64,000 bases of DNA from assembly GCF_900103505.1 (NCBI RefSeq), contig NZ_FNIA01000001.1, positions 1-64,000 of the forward strand. Reading direction: 5' to 3'. Positions within the stretch are counted from its first letter, which is position 1; each line of letters starts with the position of its first letter. The notes under the pieces are model-generated. The model made no database searches, had not been told where the DNA came from, and was given only the letters and a program-made list of their open reading frames with translations. Origin of the DNA: Haloarchaeobius iranensis (lineage in GTDB: Archaea > Halobacteriota > Halobacteria > Halobacteriales > Natrialbaceae). Made by a program: the position numbers and the translations under genes. Below, piece by piece: positions 16,469-25,995 of the stretch.

Positions 16469-19078
16469 TCAGACGGGGACCGTCGCGTCCGCGTCGGTCC
16501 CGTTCCACCGCGCCGAGCCGGTGGCGGGCCACGTCTCGGCGCTGCCGGCGAGCTCGTCGTGGTGCACCTCGTAGACGGTCACCTTGTCGTTCTCGAAGGC
16601 GACCGAAATGCCGTCGTGGTGGTGGAACTGCCGGATGTCGCCGCCGTACAGCTCGGTGGCCCGCGGTCCGACGTAGATGTACTGCACGTCGTGCTCGCGG
16701 AGGGCGGCGGTCGCGTTCGCCCAGGTGCCGGTGTAGATGTCGTCGACCTGCTCCATGCGGTGGAGGTACGCCTCGCCGCCGCGGTAGTTGACCTGGTGGT
16801 CCCAGCCGAGGACGGTCGGGAGCCCGGTCAGCGTGGCCGCCGGCGTGATCCAGTCGTACTCGACGTAGATGTCCTCGGGGTCGTCGGGCACCGGCGTGTC
16901 GACGGGTTCGACGATGACGGGGCGGCCCTCCCGGTCATCGAGCCAGTGGATGGCCGCGATCTCCTCGGCCTTCCAGCGCTCGTGGGTGCCGAGCCCGTCG
17001 ATGGTCGCCGGTGCGCCCTCGTCGTAGGGTGACTTCACCTCGTCGGCGAACGCCAGCGCGACGAACGGCGTGCTCGTCAGGACCACACCGAGCGCGAGGA
17101 CGGCGACGGCGAGCGTGGCGAGCGACGACCGTGCCCGGGAGCCGCCGTCGGTCGCCGCCGTGTCGACGTGGGTGTGCGGACCGGCGTCGTCGACGGCGGT
17201 CGTCTCCGGTGCGTCGGTGTCGGCTGTCGAGTCGCTCGCGAGCACGTCGAACGCCTCCGAGAGCACGAGCGCGGTGATGCCCCCGGCCCCGGCGGCGGCG
17301 AGCGTCCAGCCCTGCACCGCCACCTTCAGCGTCGTGTTCCAGCGCGGCAGGTCGTACGGCGCGACGCGGGCGTGGAGCACCTCGAACGAGAGCAGGAGCC
17401 CGACGCCCGCGACGACGAGGACGCCCTCGAAGCCCACGCGGTCGGTGCGGACGAGCCACCACATCCCGAGGAGGATGGGGCCGACGACCGCGAACACCGC
17501 GAAGTCGACGACGTGGACGAGCACCGCACCGACGACGAGCAGGGCGACCGCCCCGCCGGTGGACACCCAGGTCGACAACGCGCGGATTTCGGGCCAGCTC
17601 CGGTAGACGACGAACCCGGCGAACAGCGCCATGATGCCGCCGTAGATGACGAGGAACGGCGCGAGGCCCGTCCGCGGCGGGAGGAAGCCGATGCCGTCGT
17701 TCGTCGGGACGTGGCCGAATATCAGGAACGGCGAGGCGAGCGCGACGCCGACGACGCCGACGAGCGCCGCGAACACGCCGGCGAGGACGACCCGCCAGGT
17801 CTCGGCGGCGAGCCGACGGCCGACTGCGGCGCCGACCGCGGTGTCGGGCGCGGCGTCCTCCGGGACCGAGTCGTCGCTCGCACCTGCTGCCGTGGCCGGC
17901 TCGAACCGCAGTCGCTCGCCGAGTTCGCCGGGCAGCAGCGTCGCCGGGTGCGCGTCCGCGGCGGCCATCGCCAGCCACGCCAGCCCGACCGCCGTGGGCA
18001 GCGACCAGGTGTTCATGAAGCCGAAGACGCCCGCGATGAGGCCGATACCGCCGTAGACGAGGCCGACTCTGCGGAGCCGGTGCTCGGCGGGCGTGAGGTA
18101 GTACGCCAGCGCGAGCGCGGCGGCGACGAGGATGTAGCCGTTCGCGAGCGCGTGCCCGTGGAGGTCGGACTTGATGAACGAGTACAGCGGGAACTCCTGG
18201 AGCGTGCCGGGGACGACGTAGCGGGTGAACCACCAGCCCCAGCTCTCCAAGTGGCCGCCCTCCCGGACGGCGGCCCGCATCGCCTGGTCCATCGTCTCGA
18301 TGCCGTCGTCGCCGAGGTAGAAGCGGCGGGCGACGAAGCCGAAGGCGGGCTGGCCGTACTCGACGGCCACGTCGATCGGGAGCGCACCCAGCACCAGCCG
18401 GACGAACGTCGTGAGCGCGCCCGCGACGGCGACGAAGAAGACGCCGAACGCACCGCCGAGGCGGTACGAGCGGTCACGCAGCGAGGTGACCGTGCCGACC
18501 AGCCCGTACGCGGCGACGACCAGCATCGCGTAGAACGCGGGGATGCCGAGGTTGAACGCGTAGCGGGCCGGCGTGTCGGTGAGGAGGGCCATCATCGCGA
18601 CCTGGAGCTGCGTGCCGTAGTAGTACCGCAGCGGCTCGCCGGCGAACCAGAAGTCCTCCGGCGGGAGCGAGCCGGCCCGGAGCAGCGACTTCACCAGCCC
18701 GAAGTGGAGGAACTGCTCCCCGCCGACGGGCGTGATACCGGCGTTGTACGCGCGGAACGCGGTCAGGAACAGGAAGCCGAGCGCGAAGACGACGTAGCTG
18801 CCCGCCACGCCGCGCCAGTCCGGCTCGACCCCGCGGTAGAGGGCGAGCCCGGAGGCCACGACGACGACCAGCAGGCTCGCGTACACCGTCAGGAAGCCGA
18901 ACGTCGCCTGGCCGAGCCAGAAGACGAGGAGGACTGTCGGGAGCAGTGCGGCGGGGATCGCGAACGCCGCCCCGCGTCGGGGGAACCGGCGGAAGACGAC
19001 CGCCGCGAGGGGGGCACCGACGACGGCGAGGGCGGCGAACACGAGGAGCCACTTGGCGACGACGAACACCTCGAACAT
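16469..19078 (-). CDS. DUF2298 multi-spanning membrane protein
   Basis: An 869-residue membrane protein of the DUF2298 (archaeal YYY) family. The ATG at 19078 starts directly in the first membrane helix (MFEVFVVAKWLLVFAALAVVG); the open frame further upstream is unrelated GC-rich sequence. Many hydrophobic helices run through the protein. A large extracytoplasmic loop contains the family's aromatic and charged segment (WFAGEPLRYYYGTQLQVAMMALL, then SFIKSDLHGHALANGY). The soluble C-terminus contains ALREHDVQYIYVGPRATELYGG. This layout resembles glycosyltransferase-like membrane enzymes that use lipid-linked sugars, but the activity is unproven. Confidence 0.88.
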   Translation of the reverse strand: MFEVFVVAKWLLVFAALAVVGAPLAAVVFRRFPRRGAAFAIPAALLPTVLLVFWLGQATFGFLTVYASLLVVVVASGLALYRGVEPDWRGVAGSYVVFALGFLFLTAFRAYNAGITPVGGEQFLHFGLVKSLLRAGSLPPEDFWFAGEPLRYYYGTQLQVAMMALLTDTPARYAFNLGIPAFYAMLVVAAYGLVGTVTSLRDRSYRLGGAFGVFFVAVAGALTTFVRLVLGALPIDVAVEYGQPAFGFVARRFYLGDDGIETMDQAMRAAVREGGHLESWGWWFTRYVVPGTLQEFPLYSFIKSDLHGHALANGYILVAAALALAYYLTPAEHRLRRVGLVYGGIGLIAGVFGFMNTWSLPTAVGLAWLAMAAADAHPATLLPGELGERLRFEPATAAGASDDSVPEDAAPDTAVGAAVGRRLAAETWRVVLAGVFAALVGVVGVALASPFLIFGHVPTNDGIGFLPPRTGLAPFLVIYGGIMALFAGFVVYRSWPEIRALSTWVSTGGAVALLVVGAVLVHVVDFAVFAVVGPILLGMWWLVRTDRVGFEGVLVVAGVGLLLSFEVLHARVAPYDLPRWNTTLKVAVQGWTLAAAGAGGITALVLSEAFDVLASDSTADTDAPETTAVDDAGPHTHVDTAATDGGSRARSSLATLAVAVLALGVVLTSTPFVALAFADEVKSPYDEGAPATIDGLGTHERWKAEEIAAIHWLDDREGRPVIVEPVDTPVPDDPEDIYVEYDWITPAATLTGLPTVLGWDHQVNYRGGEAYLHRMEQVDDIYTGTWANATAALREHDVQYIYVGPRATELYGGDIRQFHHHDGISVAFENDKVTVYEVHHDELAGSAETWPATGSARWNGTDADATVPV

Positions 19079-19140
19079 ACCTACGAACCCGCCACTCGTC
19101 GGGCGTAAACTTTCTGGAGTGGGCCACGAACCGCGGTCGC

Positions 19141-19806
19141 CTACTCCGGATTCCTGGCGGCGGTCGCGCCCGACTCCCGGTAGGCCGTGTCGCCGTCGCA
19201 GACGACGACCGGGCCCTCGTCGGTCAGCCGGACCGTCGACACCGCACAGTTGCCCTGGTCGTGCTCGGTGAGTGCTGTGACGAGGTCCTGCCCGCGGAGG
19301 TGCCCGAGCAGGACGTACAGCGGCCCGCCGTGGGTGACCACCACCACCGTCTCGCCGTCGTCGAGGGCGGCGACGAGCCGGTTCCACGCGTCGAGCACCC
19401 GCTCGCGCGCCGCGAGCAGCGACTCGCCGCCTTCGGGCTCGGTCCGAGCGGCCTCGATACCGATTTCGTGGACCGCGAACTCGGGGTGCCTCTCGAACAC
19501 CTCCTCGTAGGTGAGCCCCTGGTACACCCCGAAACTCCGCTCGCGCCAGCCGTGCTCGTACTCGACCGGGCAGTCGAGCAGCCGGGCGACGGGACGCGCC
19601 GTCTCGCGGGTCCGCCGGAGGTCGGAGGCGACCACCCGACCCACGTCGTAGGCGTCGGTGAGGTGGCGACCGAGTGCAGTTGCCTGTTCGCGTCCCGTGT
19701 CTGTCAGCGAGGTCGGTGCCCAGCCCTGGATGCGCCGCTCGCGGTTCCAGGTCGTCTCACCGTGGCGTGCTAGCACCACCGTCGCGTCGTGGAGACCAGA
19801 CCCCAT
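19141..19806 (-). CDS. histidine phosphatase family protein
   Basis: A 221-residue phosphatase of the phosphoglycerate-mutase-like branch. The catalytic RHGE lies at residues 14-17 (His15 is the phosphate acceptor) in VLARHGETTWN, followed by the family pattern LTDTGREQATALG. The second catalytic His is in VVVVTHGGPLYVLLG. The conserved Arg lies in VVASDLRRTRETA. The substrate (sugar phosphate, cobamide intermediate or other) cannot be told from the sequence. It stands between the DUF2298 gene and tatC, all on the minus strand with gaps of about 60 bp. Confidence 0.92.
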   Translation of the reverse strand: MGSGLHDATVVLARHGETTWNRERRIQGWAPTSLTDTGREQATALGRHLTDAYDVGRVVASDLRRTRETARPVARLLDCPVEYEHGWRERSFGVYQGLTYEEVFERHPEFAVHEIGIEAARTEPEGGESLLAARERVLDAWNRLVAALDDGETVVVVTHGGPLYVLLGHLRGQDLVTALTEHDQGNCAVSTVRLTDEGPVVVCDGDTAYRESGATAARNPE

Positions 19807-19860
19807 ACGACACAGTTGTCGGGCGCGACAAAGTGTGTACCGCCTCGTCCGCAGGGGGTC

Positions 19861-21579
19861 TCAGGCGTCGCCGCCGTCCCCGTCGCTCCCGCCCCGCCAG
19901 CGAGCGACGAGCAGTCCGACCTCGAAGGCGGCGACGAGCCCGAGGGCCAGTCCGCCGGCCTCGACCTGCGTCAGCGACACCCGCTCGACGACCTCGACCG
20001 CACGCGGGTCGGGGGTGCCGAGGTAGCCGACGACGATGGCACCCAGCCACACCGGGACGCGCACCGCCTGGACGGCGTCCCACACCCGGAGGCTCCCGTA
20101 GTAGTTCTTGTTCACGTAGGCGGCCAGCTCGAACGCGAAGACGATGGCGGCCCCGAGCAGCAGCGACGTGGCGTCGCCGAGCCCGAGCGTCGCCAGCGTG
20201 TCGGTCACCGCGGGCGGCAGCTCGCCGTAGTAGCCCGTCGGGATGGGCCACGGCCCGAGCGCGTAGCCGACCAGTCCCGCCAGCACGTACACCTTCGGGC
20301 GGCTGTTCCCGAGCTCCTCGACCGTCGGCACGGGCGAGGTCTCGCGCGTCCACTTCAGCAGCAGCAGCGTCCCCTCGAACAGGCCGATCATCGACGCGGC
20401 GACGATGAACGGCGCGACACCCGTCGGGTCGGGCGAGAACAGGAACGAGATGCCCATGAACGCGCCCCAGAACAGCAGCCGCCGGTCCTGGAGCCACTGG
20501 CGGGTCGTGATGCCCATCATGATGGCGAGCATGATGAACAGCGGAATCTGGAAGACGATGGCCTGGAACGCCATCAGCGTGATGATGAGGTTGAACGTGT
20601 CGGAGAGCGCGAACGCGATGTTCGCCGAGCCCTCCGTGTAGTAGAGGAAGTACTCGAACAGCGCCGGGAGGACGAGGAAGTACGCGAAGGCCATCCCGGC
20701 CGCGGCGAGCACGAGGCTCACCGGGACCGAGGCGAGGTAGTAGCGGCGCTCCTTGGGGTAGAGCCCGGGTCGCATGAACAGGTAGGACTCGTAGACGAAC
20801 AGCGGGAGCGCGACGAGGATGCCCGCCAGGCTCGCCACCTTGATCTTCGTCAGGATGAACTCGAGCGGCGAGTACACGTGCGGTCGGGTTATCTCCGTGG
20901 TCGCCGGCAGCAGGTCGTACCACATCGTCGTGATGATCTGCTCGGACGCCGGGATGCCGAGCGCGCTCGCCGCCGCCGCCGCGAGCAGGACGATACCCAG
21001 GCGGCGGACCATCTCCTCGATGTGGACCGCCAGCGGCAGCTCCTCGTCGTCTGGCGGCCCCTCGAACTCTTCGTCGTCCTCGTCGAACGGGTCGCTCGGC
21101 TCGCCCGCGGGCACGGATTCGCCCCCGATGGCCTCGCTGGGCCTGGTCGCGCCGGCAGCGTGGCCGACCGGGACCTCCTCCCCACCGTCGGCGTCCGCGA
21201 TGGGCCCGTCATCGGTGTCGGCACGGCGTGGGCCTTCGACGTCTCCCGCCGACCCGTCTCCGGCCGGCGCGGGGTCGTGTGGCCCCATATGGATGTCATC
21301 GCCGGTCGCCGGGGACTCGACGGGAACGTCGGCCGTATCGTCGGCCGCGTCCGCCACCGCTCTGGCGGCTGCCTCCTCATCCGACACCTCGGGCTCGTCG
21401 CCCCCTGAGTCGGGGTCGTCCGTCGCGTCGGACAGCGACCTGGCGGCGGCCTCTTCCACCGACTCCGCGGAGTCGTCGGCCACGGGATCACCGGTGGAGT
21501 CGCCACCGGGGAGGTCGGGTTCGCGTGGCGGCTGCTCGTCGTCCTTCGAGAGCCCCGTGTCGTCCGAATCCTCCGGCAT
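19861..21579 (-). CDS. tatC: Sec-independent protein translocase TatC
   Basis: A 572-residue TatC, the membrane receptor for twin-arginine signals. About 165 acidic, low-complexity residues precede the conserved cytoplasmic start (AVHIEEMVRRLG). The six-helix TatC domain follows, with the family segments SPLEFILTKIKV, FMRPGLYPKERRY, ALFEYFLYY and FSPDPTGVAPF. Four or so more helices extend the C-terminus (about 425-570), so it is far longer than bacterial TatC (about 250). Extended TatC is known in haloarchaea, which export much of their secretome by Tat. It is divergent from tatCt across a 103-bp gap. Confidence 0.92.
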   Translation of the reverse strand: MPEDSDDTGLSKDDEQPPREPDLPGGDSTGDPVADDSAESVEEAAARSLSDATDDPDSGGDEPEVSDEEAAARAVADAADDTADVPVESPATGDDIHMGPHDPAPAGDGSAGDVEGPRRADTDDGPIADADGGEEVPVGHAAGATRPSEAIGGESVPAGEPSDPFDEDDEEFEGPPDDEELPLAVHIEEMVRRLGIVLLAAAAASALGIPASEQIITTMWYDLLPATTEITRPHVYSPLEFILTKIKVASLAGILVALPLFVYESYLFMRPGLYPKERRYYLASVPVSLVLAAAGMAFAYFLVLPALFEYFLYYTEGSANIAFALSDTFNLIITLMAFQAIVFQIPLFIMLAIMMGITTRQWLQDRRLLFWGAFMGISFLFSPDPTGVAPFIVAASMIGLFEGTLLLLKWTRETSPVPTVEELGNSRPKVYVLAGLVGYALGPWPIPTGYYGELPPAVTDTLATLGLGDATSLLLGAAIVFAFELAAYVNKNYYGSLRVWDAVQAVRVPVWLGAIVVGYLGTPDPRAVEVVERVSLTQVEAGGLALGLVAAFEVGLLVARWRGGSDGDGGDA

Positions 21580-21603
21580 CTACCAGAGGTAGAAGCCGCG
21601 CGC

Positions 21604-21613
21604 GTTATAGACC
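21604..21613 (-). promoter_or_regulatory. TATA element of tatC
   Basis: The minus strand reads GTCTATAACG, about 27-30 nt before the ATG at 21579, consistent with an almost leaderless start. Confidence 0.45.
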
Positions 21614-21682
21614 TTTTCTTACCCCCGTCGGCACCTCGGAGAAGAAGATTGATGTGAAAGAGGTGGAAAGCTACCCCAACGA

Positions 21683-24142
21683 ATGAGTTCCGTCATCGGT
21701 GAGGACACCGCCCGAAGCATCAACAGCGGGCGGGAGACAGCCGGCGTGATGCTTCGGGCGCTCCAGAAGCATCTCCAGAAGGTGTTCATCGTGTTCCTCG
21801 TCGGGATGCTCGGGACCATCTACTCGCTTCGACTGTTCGTCTGGGAGTTCCTCAGGCAGAACACTCAGCAGCGGATGCCTCCCGAGATCGCACTCCAGGT
21901 GGAGGTCATCGCCCGGACGCCCTTCGACGTCATCCTGCTCCAGTTCAAGATCGGGGTCATCGTCGGCGCGCTGCTCGCACTGCCGCTCCTGCTCTACTTC
22001 GCCAAGGACTCGCTGGCCCAGCGTGGCTTCCAGCCCGACATCTCGCTGTCGCGCTGGCAGGCCGGCGGTATCGTCGGCGCGATCCTCACGTTGTTCGTCC
22101 TCGGCATCATCTACGCGTACGTCGTCTTCTTCCCGTTCATGTTCGAGTTCCTGGCGACGAACGCGGTGAACGCGTCCATCAAGCCGAGCTACGACATCAC
22201 GATGTGGACCGAGTTCATCGTGTTCCTCACGCTCTCGTTCGGGCTCGCGGCGCAGCTCCCCCTCGCGATGTCGTCGCTCTCCTACGTCGAGCTCGTCTCC
22301 TACGAGTTCTGGCGCGACAACTGGCGCTACGCGTTCCTCATCATCTTCGTCTTCGGCGCGATGTTCTCCCCGCCGGACCCGTTCACGCAGGTCATGTGGG
22401 CCATCCCGCTCATCTCGCTGTACGTGCTGAGCCTGGGCCTCGCGAAGGTTGTCACGAACCTGAACCGTGCGGGCGGCGCCGGGCCGAACGCCCCCGACCA
22501 GAACCTGCTCAAGAAGCGGCTGTACCAGTTCGTCGGCATCGCCGTCGCGAGCGCGGCCGGGACCGCCGCCTTCTTCGGCACCCGCGCGACCCGGGTCGTC
22601 TCCGAGCGGCTGTTCCCGGCCATCCCGTCGATGGTCCGGCCCGGCCCCCTGTTCCCGACGGGCGACCCACTCTCGCTGTTCGTCGTCGGGCTCCAGGGCG
22701 CGTTCGTCATCGCCGGCTCCGTGCTGGTCATCTACACCGTCCACATGCTCCGCCAGCCGGTCGTCCCGAAGGGCGGTACCCGGCCGGGAGACCCCGCGAG
22801 CATCGACATCTCGGGACTCGACGCCGCGGGCGTCCGGGCGGCCCCGCCCGAGGTGTTCGCGGAGATGAGCGAGGAGGAGGCCGTCGGCTACGCCCGCGAG
22901 GCGATGGACGCCGACCAGCCCGACAAGGCCGAGGCCGTCCTCGACCGCTTCGACGAGGCGGAGGCGGCCGCCGAGGCCGAGACGGCCGCCGAAGGGACCC
23001 CCCAGGAGGAGCCGAAGTCCCTCGCCGACCCCACCAGCATGGGGATGGAGCGCGAGAGCCACGAGGACCAGGTCGAGGACGAGGAGGAGGGCGGCTTCCT
23101 CTCGCGGACCACCGCCGGCATGGTCGACCCGTTCACCGAGGACGAGACGACCGAGGACGACATCGGCGGTTACTACTACGACGTGATGTTCATCTTCCAG
23201 TCCATCACGTCGAAGCTGTTCCGCGTCGTCGGCCTGTTCATGGCCGTCATGTTCGGCAGCTTCTACTGGCTGTACACGGGCGGCCTCGGAGACATCAAGC
23301 GGAACTTCATCAGCCAGGTGCCGCCGGCCGTCCGCGGCGACCCCGCGGCCGTCGGCTTCGACACGGCGTTCGAGGCAGGCAAGCCACTGATGGACGCGAT
23401 GACCGTCGCGCCGGGCGTCTCGCAGGCTCCGTCGAGTGGCCCCACCAATCCGGGCGCCGTCGCCAGCGGCCAGCCCTACTCGGAGATCGTCGCCAGCATG
23501 GGCGGCCCGAGCGAGGTCGGCCTCATCGTCGCGCTGCATCCCGTCGAGGCGCTCATCTTCGAGGTGAAGGTGAGCTTCCTGCTCGGCGTCGCCGCCGCGC
23601 TCCCCGTGTTCATGTACTACGCCTGGCCCGCGATGAAGGAGCGCGGCATCGTCTCGACCGGCGAGAACTCGACGTTCCTGGTCTGGGGCGCAGCGCTGTT
23701 CGTCGGCTTCGCCATCGGGAGCGTCCTCGGCTACTTCCTCGTCGCGCCGACCATCATCTCCTACCTGGTCGCCGACGCCATCCAGGCCGACATGGTCATC
23801 TCCTACCGCCTGAAGAGCTTCTTCTGGCTCATCTTCTTCACCACCCTCGGCATCGGCATCTTCATCGACATCATCGTCACGATGCTGCTGTTCCACTGGG
23901 GGAACATCGTGAAGTACCGGACGATGCGCGAGTTCTGGCGGCCCATCGTGGTGAGCATCTTCCTCGCCGCGGCGCTCTTCTCGCCGAAGGGCGTCCTGAC
24001 GATGCTCGTGCTCTCGGTACCCATCGCAATCGCGTACCTGCTCGGGCTGGGGCTGCTCGGCGTCGTCACGCTGCCCTGGCGGCTCCGCGGTGGCGGGGGC
24101 GGCGGCGAGGCCGAGGAGCCCGCCCCTGAGGAGGCGGCCTGA
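21683..24142 (+). CDS. TatCt, tandem-fused double TatC translocase
   Basis: An 819-residue protein made of two TatC domains in one chain, the form known from haloarchaea as TatCt. The first copy spans about residues 20-320 (QKHLQKVFIVFLVG, EFLATNAVNASIKPSYDI, FGAMFSPPDPFTQ). A long acidic linker (about 370-490) follows, and the second copy spans about 490-805 (SITSKLFRVVGLFM, PVEALIFEVKVSFLLG, AALFSPKGVLTML). The acidic linker is expected to face the cytoplasm. In studied haloarchaea both TatC forms are needed for Tat export, so this divergent pair is probably essential. The TatA component is not in the window. Confidence 0.94.
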   Translation: MSSVIGEDTARSINSGRETAGVMLRALQKHLQKVFIVFLVGMLGTIYSLRLFVWEFLRQNTQQRMPPEIALQVEVIARTPFDVILLQFKIGVIVGALLALPLLLYFAKDSLAQRGFQPDISLSRWQAGGIVGAILTLFVLGIIYAYVVFFPFMFEFLATNAVNASIKPSYDITMWTEFIVFLTLSFGLAAQLPLAMSSLSYVELVSYEFWRDNWRYAFLIIFVFGAMFSPPDPFTQVMWAIPLISLYVLSLGLAKVVTNLNRAGGAGPNAPDQNLLKKRLYQFVGIAVASAAGTAAFFGTRATRVVSERLFPAIPSMVRPGPLFPTGDPLSLFVVGLQGAFVIAGSVLVIYTVHMLRQPVVPKGGTRPGDPASIDISGLDAAGVRAAPPEVFAEMSEEEAVGYAREAMDADQPDKAEAVLDRFDEAEAAAEAETAAEGTPQEEPKSLADPTSMGMERESHEDQVEDEEEGGFLSRTTAGMVDPFTEDETTEDDIGGYYYDVMFIFQSITSKLFRVVGLFMAVMFGSFYWLYTGGLGDIKRNFISQVPPAVRGDPAAVGFDTAFEAGKPLMDAMTVAPGVSQAPSSGPTNPGAVASGQPYSEIVASMGGPSEVGLIVALHPVEALIFEVKVSFLLGVAAALPVFMYYAWPAMKERGIVSTGENSTFLVWGAALFVGFAIGSVLGYFLVAPTIISYLVADAIQADMVISYRLKSFFWLIFFTTLGIGIFIDIIVTMLLFHWGNIVKYRTMREFWRPIVVSIFLAAALFSPKGVLTMLVLSVPIAIAYLLGLGLLGVVTLPWRLRGGGGGGEAEEPAPEEAA

Positions 24143-24143
24143 G

Positions 24144-24908
24144 TCAGTCGCGGGGCACCATCGGCGTCGAGCAGCGGAGACAGAGCGTGCTCCCGCCGGT
24201 CCAGTTCACGTCGGTCGACCCACAGTCCGGACAGCGGTGGCTCCCCTCCCCGTAGGCGGTCGTCCCGCGGGGCGCAGCCAGATGCCCGTCGTCGACCGCA
24301 CGCTCGACAAGCCCCCGGAAGCGCTGTCGCTTGTGCTCCACGCGGTGGGCGAGGAACGCGCCGGGGTCGCCGGGGTCGGAGCCGTGGAGGTCGTCCCAGC
24401 CGACGGCTATCTCCCCGTTTGCGCCGCCGCGAGCGACCTGCTGGAGCGGCGTCGCAGCGGCCTCGAACAGGGGCGTCGTCGCCCACGCGCGCGGGTCGTC
24501 GACCGCAGCGGCGGCGTCCTCGTACCCGGCCGCCGCCTCGGCGTACACCGCGGCAGGGTCGTCCAGCGCGCCGACGACGTGGGCGTCGGCGACGAACTCG
24601 GTCAGACAGGCGGCCTGGACGGGGTGGTCGAGCGCGTTCCGCAGGTCACGCGCGACGGCGGCACACTCGACGCTCCGGTGTGTCGCGCGGTCGCCCCGAC
24701 CCGCGACCCGGTAGGCCAGCGCGCCGGTGAGGAGGTACTGCAGGCCGGCCCCGACCCAGCCCTTCTCGTCGGCGTCGAACGGGGCCACTCCGGGGCGTGG
24801 CTCCGCGAGCGTCGCCCACGCTGCCCGGCCGTACTCGTCGCCCGCCAGCTCGTACTCGCGCCGTGCGAGCGCGGCGATAGCCGCGTCTCGGGCGTCGTCG
24901 GTGTCCAT
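24144..24908 (-). CDS. unknown protein with C-terminal zinc ribbon
   Basis: A 254-residue protein I do not recognise as a named family. Residues 1-215 are helical and Ala-rich (AIAALARREYELAGDEYGRAA, AAVYAEAAAGYEDAAAA), which could form TPR-like helical pairs. The last 35 residues are a zinc ribbon (HRCPDCGSTDVNWTGG, then LCLRCSTPMVP) with two CxxC pairs. The start at 24908 (MDTDDARDAA) fits the helical pattern, and the frame upstream lacks coding character. The stop lies one base from the tatCt stop, and the two genes converge. Function unknown; a scaffold or nucleic-acid-associated role is possible. Confidence 0.75.
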   Translation of the reverse strand: MDTDDARDAAIAALARREYELAGDEYGRAAWATLAEPRPGVAPFDADEKGWVGAGLQYLLTGALAYRVAGRGDRATHRSVECAAVARDLRNALDHPVQAACLTEFVADAHVVGALDDPAAVYAEAAAGYEDAAAAVDDPRAWATTPLFEAAATPLQQVARGGANGEIAVGWDDLHGSDPGDPGAFLAHRVEHKRQRFRGLVERAVDDGHLAAPRGTTAYGEGSHRCPDCGSTDVNWTGGSTLCLRCSTPMVPRD

Positions 24909-25023
24909 GGCATACGGTAGGGCCGACGCCGACGCGGCCGTTGCGGTCGGCGGGGCGCTGGCCGGAACCCGACCGTACTTCCGCGGGCAATGGAGTGCGC
25001 CGGCGACCGGCCCCGAACTGGTC

Positions 25024-25035
25024 AACTTATAAGTT
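25024..25035 (+). promoter_or_regulatory. palindromic TATA element of mscS-like gene
   Basis: AACTTATAAGTT is a perfect 12-bp palindrome centred about 33 nt before the ATG at 25062. It could act as TATA box in either direction, or as an operator covering the TATA box. Confidence 0.5.
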
Positions 25036-25061
25036 CCCGATGGTGGTACGTTACGTGACAT

Positions 25062-25931
25062 ATGGTACCACTTCAGTTGGGGCTCGACCTGGGGCAGTAC
25101 GTCGCACCGATCATCAGCGCCATCACGACCATCGTCATCTTCGTCTTCGTGTTCGTGGTGCTGTTCGTCGTCGGCCGACTCGTCGTGACCAGTGCGGTCG
25201 AGAAGAGTCTGCGACGCCGTGGCTTCGACGAGACCATCGTCGGCCTTGCCGAGAGCGCGACCATCGGCGTCGTGGCCGTGCTCTCCGTCGCGCTAGCCGC
25301 GACCATCGCCGGCTTCGGCGTCGTGCTCGCGGCCTTCGCGACGCTCGCCGGCGCGCTCGCGCTCGCGGTCGGCTTCGCCGCGCAGGACCTCATCGCCAAC
25401 TTCGTCGCGGGCGTGTTCATCCTGCAGGACGAGCCGTTCACGACCGGTGACTGGATCGAGTGGGACGGTAACAGCGGCGTCGTTCGGGAGATAGAGCTCC
25501 GCGTGACGAAGCTCGACACGTTCGACAACGAGCTGGTGACGGTCCCGAACAGCGACCTCGCCAACGCCGCGGTGGTCAACAACGTCGCGAACGACGAGCG
25601 CCGGGTCTCCGTCGGCTTCGGAATCGGCTACGACGACGACATCGAGCAGGCACGCGAGGCCATCATCGACGAGGCATCGAACATCGAGGCCGCGTTCGAC
25701 GACCCCGCGCCGTCGGCACCGGTCGTGTCGCTGGGTGACTCCGCCGTCGTGCTCTCCGGCCGGCTCTGGATCGACCCGCGCGAGCACGGCTACAAGCCGG
25801 TCCGTGCGGAGTTCCTGGAGGCGGTCAAGGAGCGCTTCGACGCGGAGGGCATCGACATGCCGTACCCGAACACCGAGCTGTCCGGCGACATCGAGGTCAG
25901 GAACGTCGACGGGGCGGTCGGGGACGACTGA
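25062..25931 (+). CDS. MscS family mechanosensitive channel
   Basis: A 289-residue small-conductance mechanosensitive channel. Three membrane helices lie at about residues 15-40, 62-85 and 88-120. The last is the pore-lining Ala/Gly-rich helix (VLAAFATLAGALALAVGFAAQDLIANF). The soluble beta domain follows (FTTGDWIEWDGNSGVVREIELR, LVTVPNSDL) and then the alpha/beta C-terminal domain (VSVGFGIGYDDDIEQAREAI). Such channels release solutes when turgor rises, useful to a halophile on dilution. It is transcribed alone from a palindromic TATA element. Confidence 0.95.
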   Translation: MVPLQLGLDLGQYVAPIISAITTIVIFVFVFVVLFVVGRLVVTSAVEKSLRRRGFDETIVGLAESATIGVVAVLSVALAATIAGFGVVLAAFATLAGALALAVGFAAQDLIANFVAGVFILQDEPFTTGDWIEWDGNSGVVREIELRVTKLDTFDNELVTVPNSDLANAAVVNNVANDERRVSVGFGIGYDDDIEQAREAIIDEASNIEAAFDDPAPSAPVVSLGDSAVVLSGRLWIDPREHGYKPVRAEFLEAVKERFDAEGIDMPYPNTELSGDIEVRNVDGAVGDD

Positions 25932-25963
25932 GCGCGGCGGCTCGCCGTCGCCGACACCACCGG

Positions 25964-25971
25964 AATATTTA
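25964..25971 (+). promoter_or_regulatory. TATA element of the ribbon-helix-helix gene
   Basis: AATATTTA is centred about 28 nt before the ATG at 25996, indicating a leaderless mRNA and fixing the start. Confidence 0.55.
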
Positions 25972-25995
25972 CCGCGGATACACCAATCACGCCGC

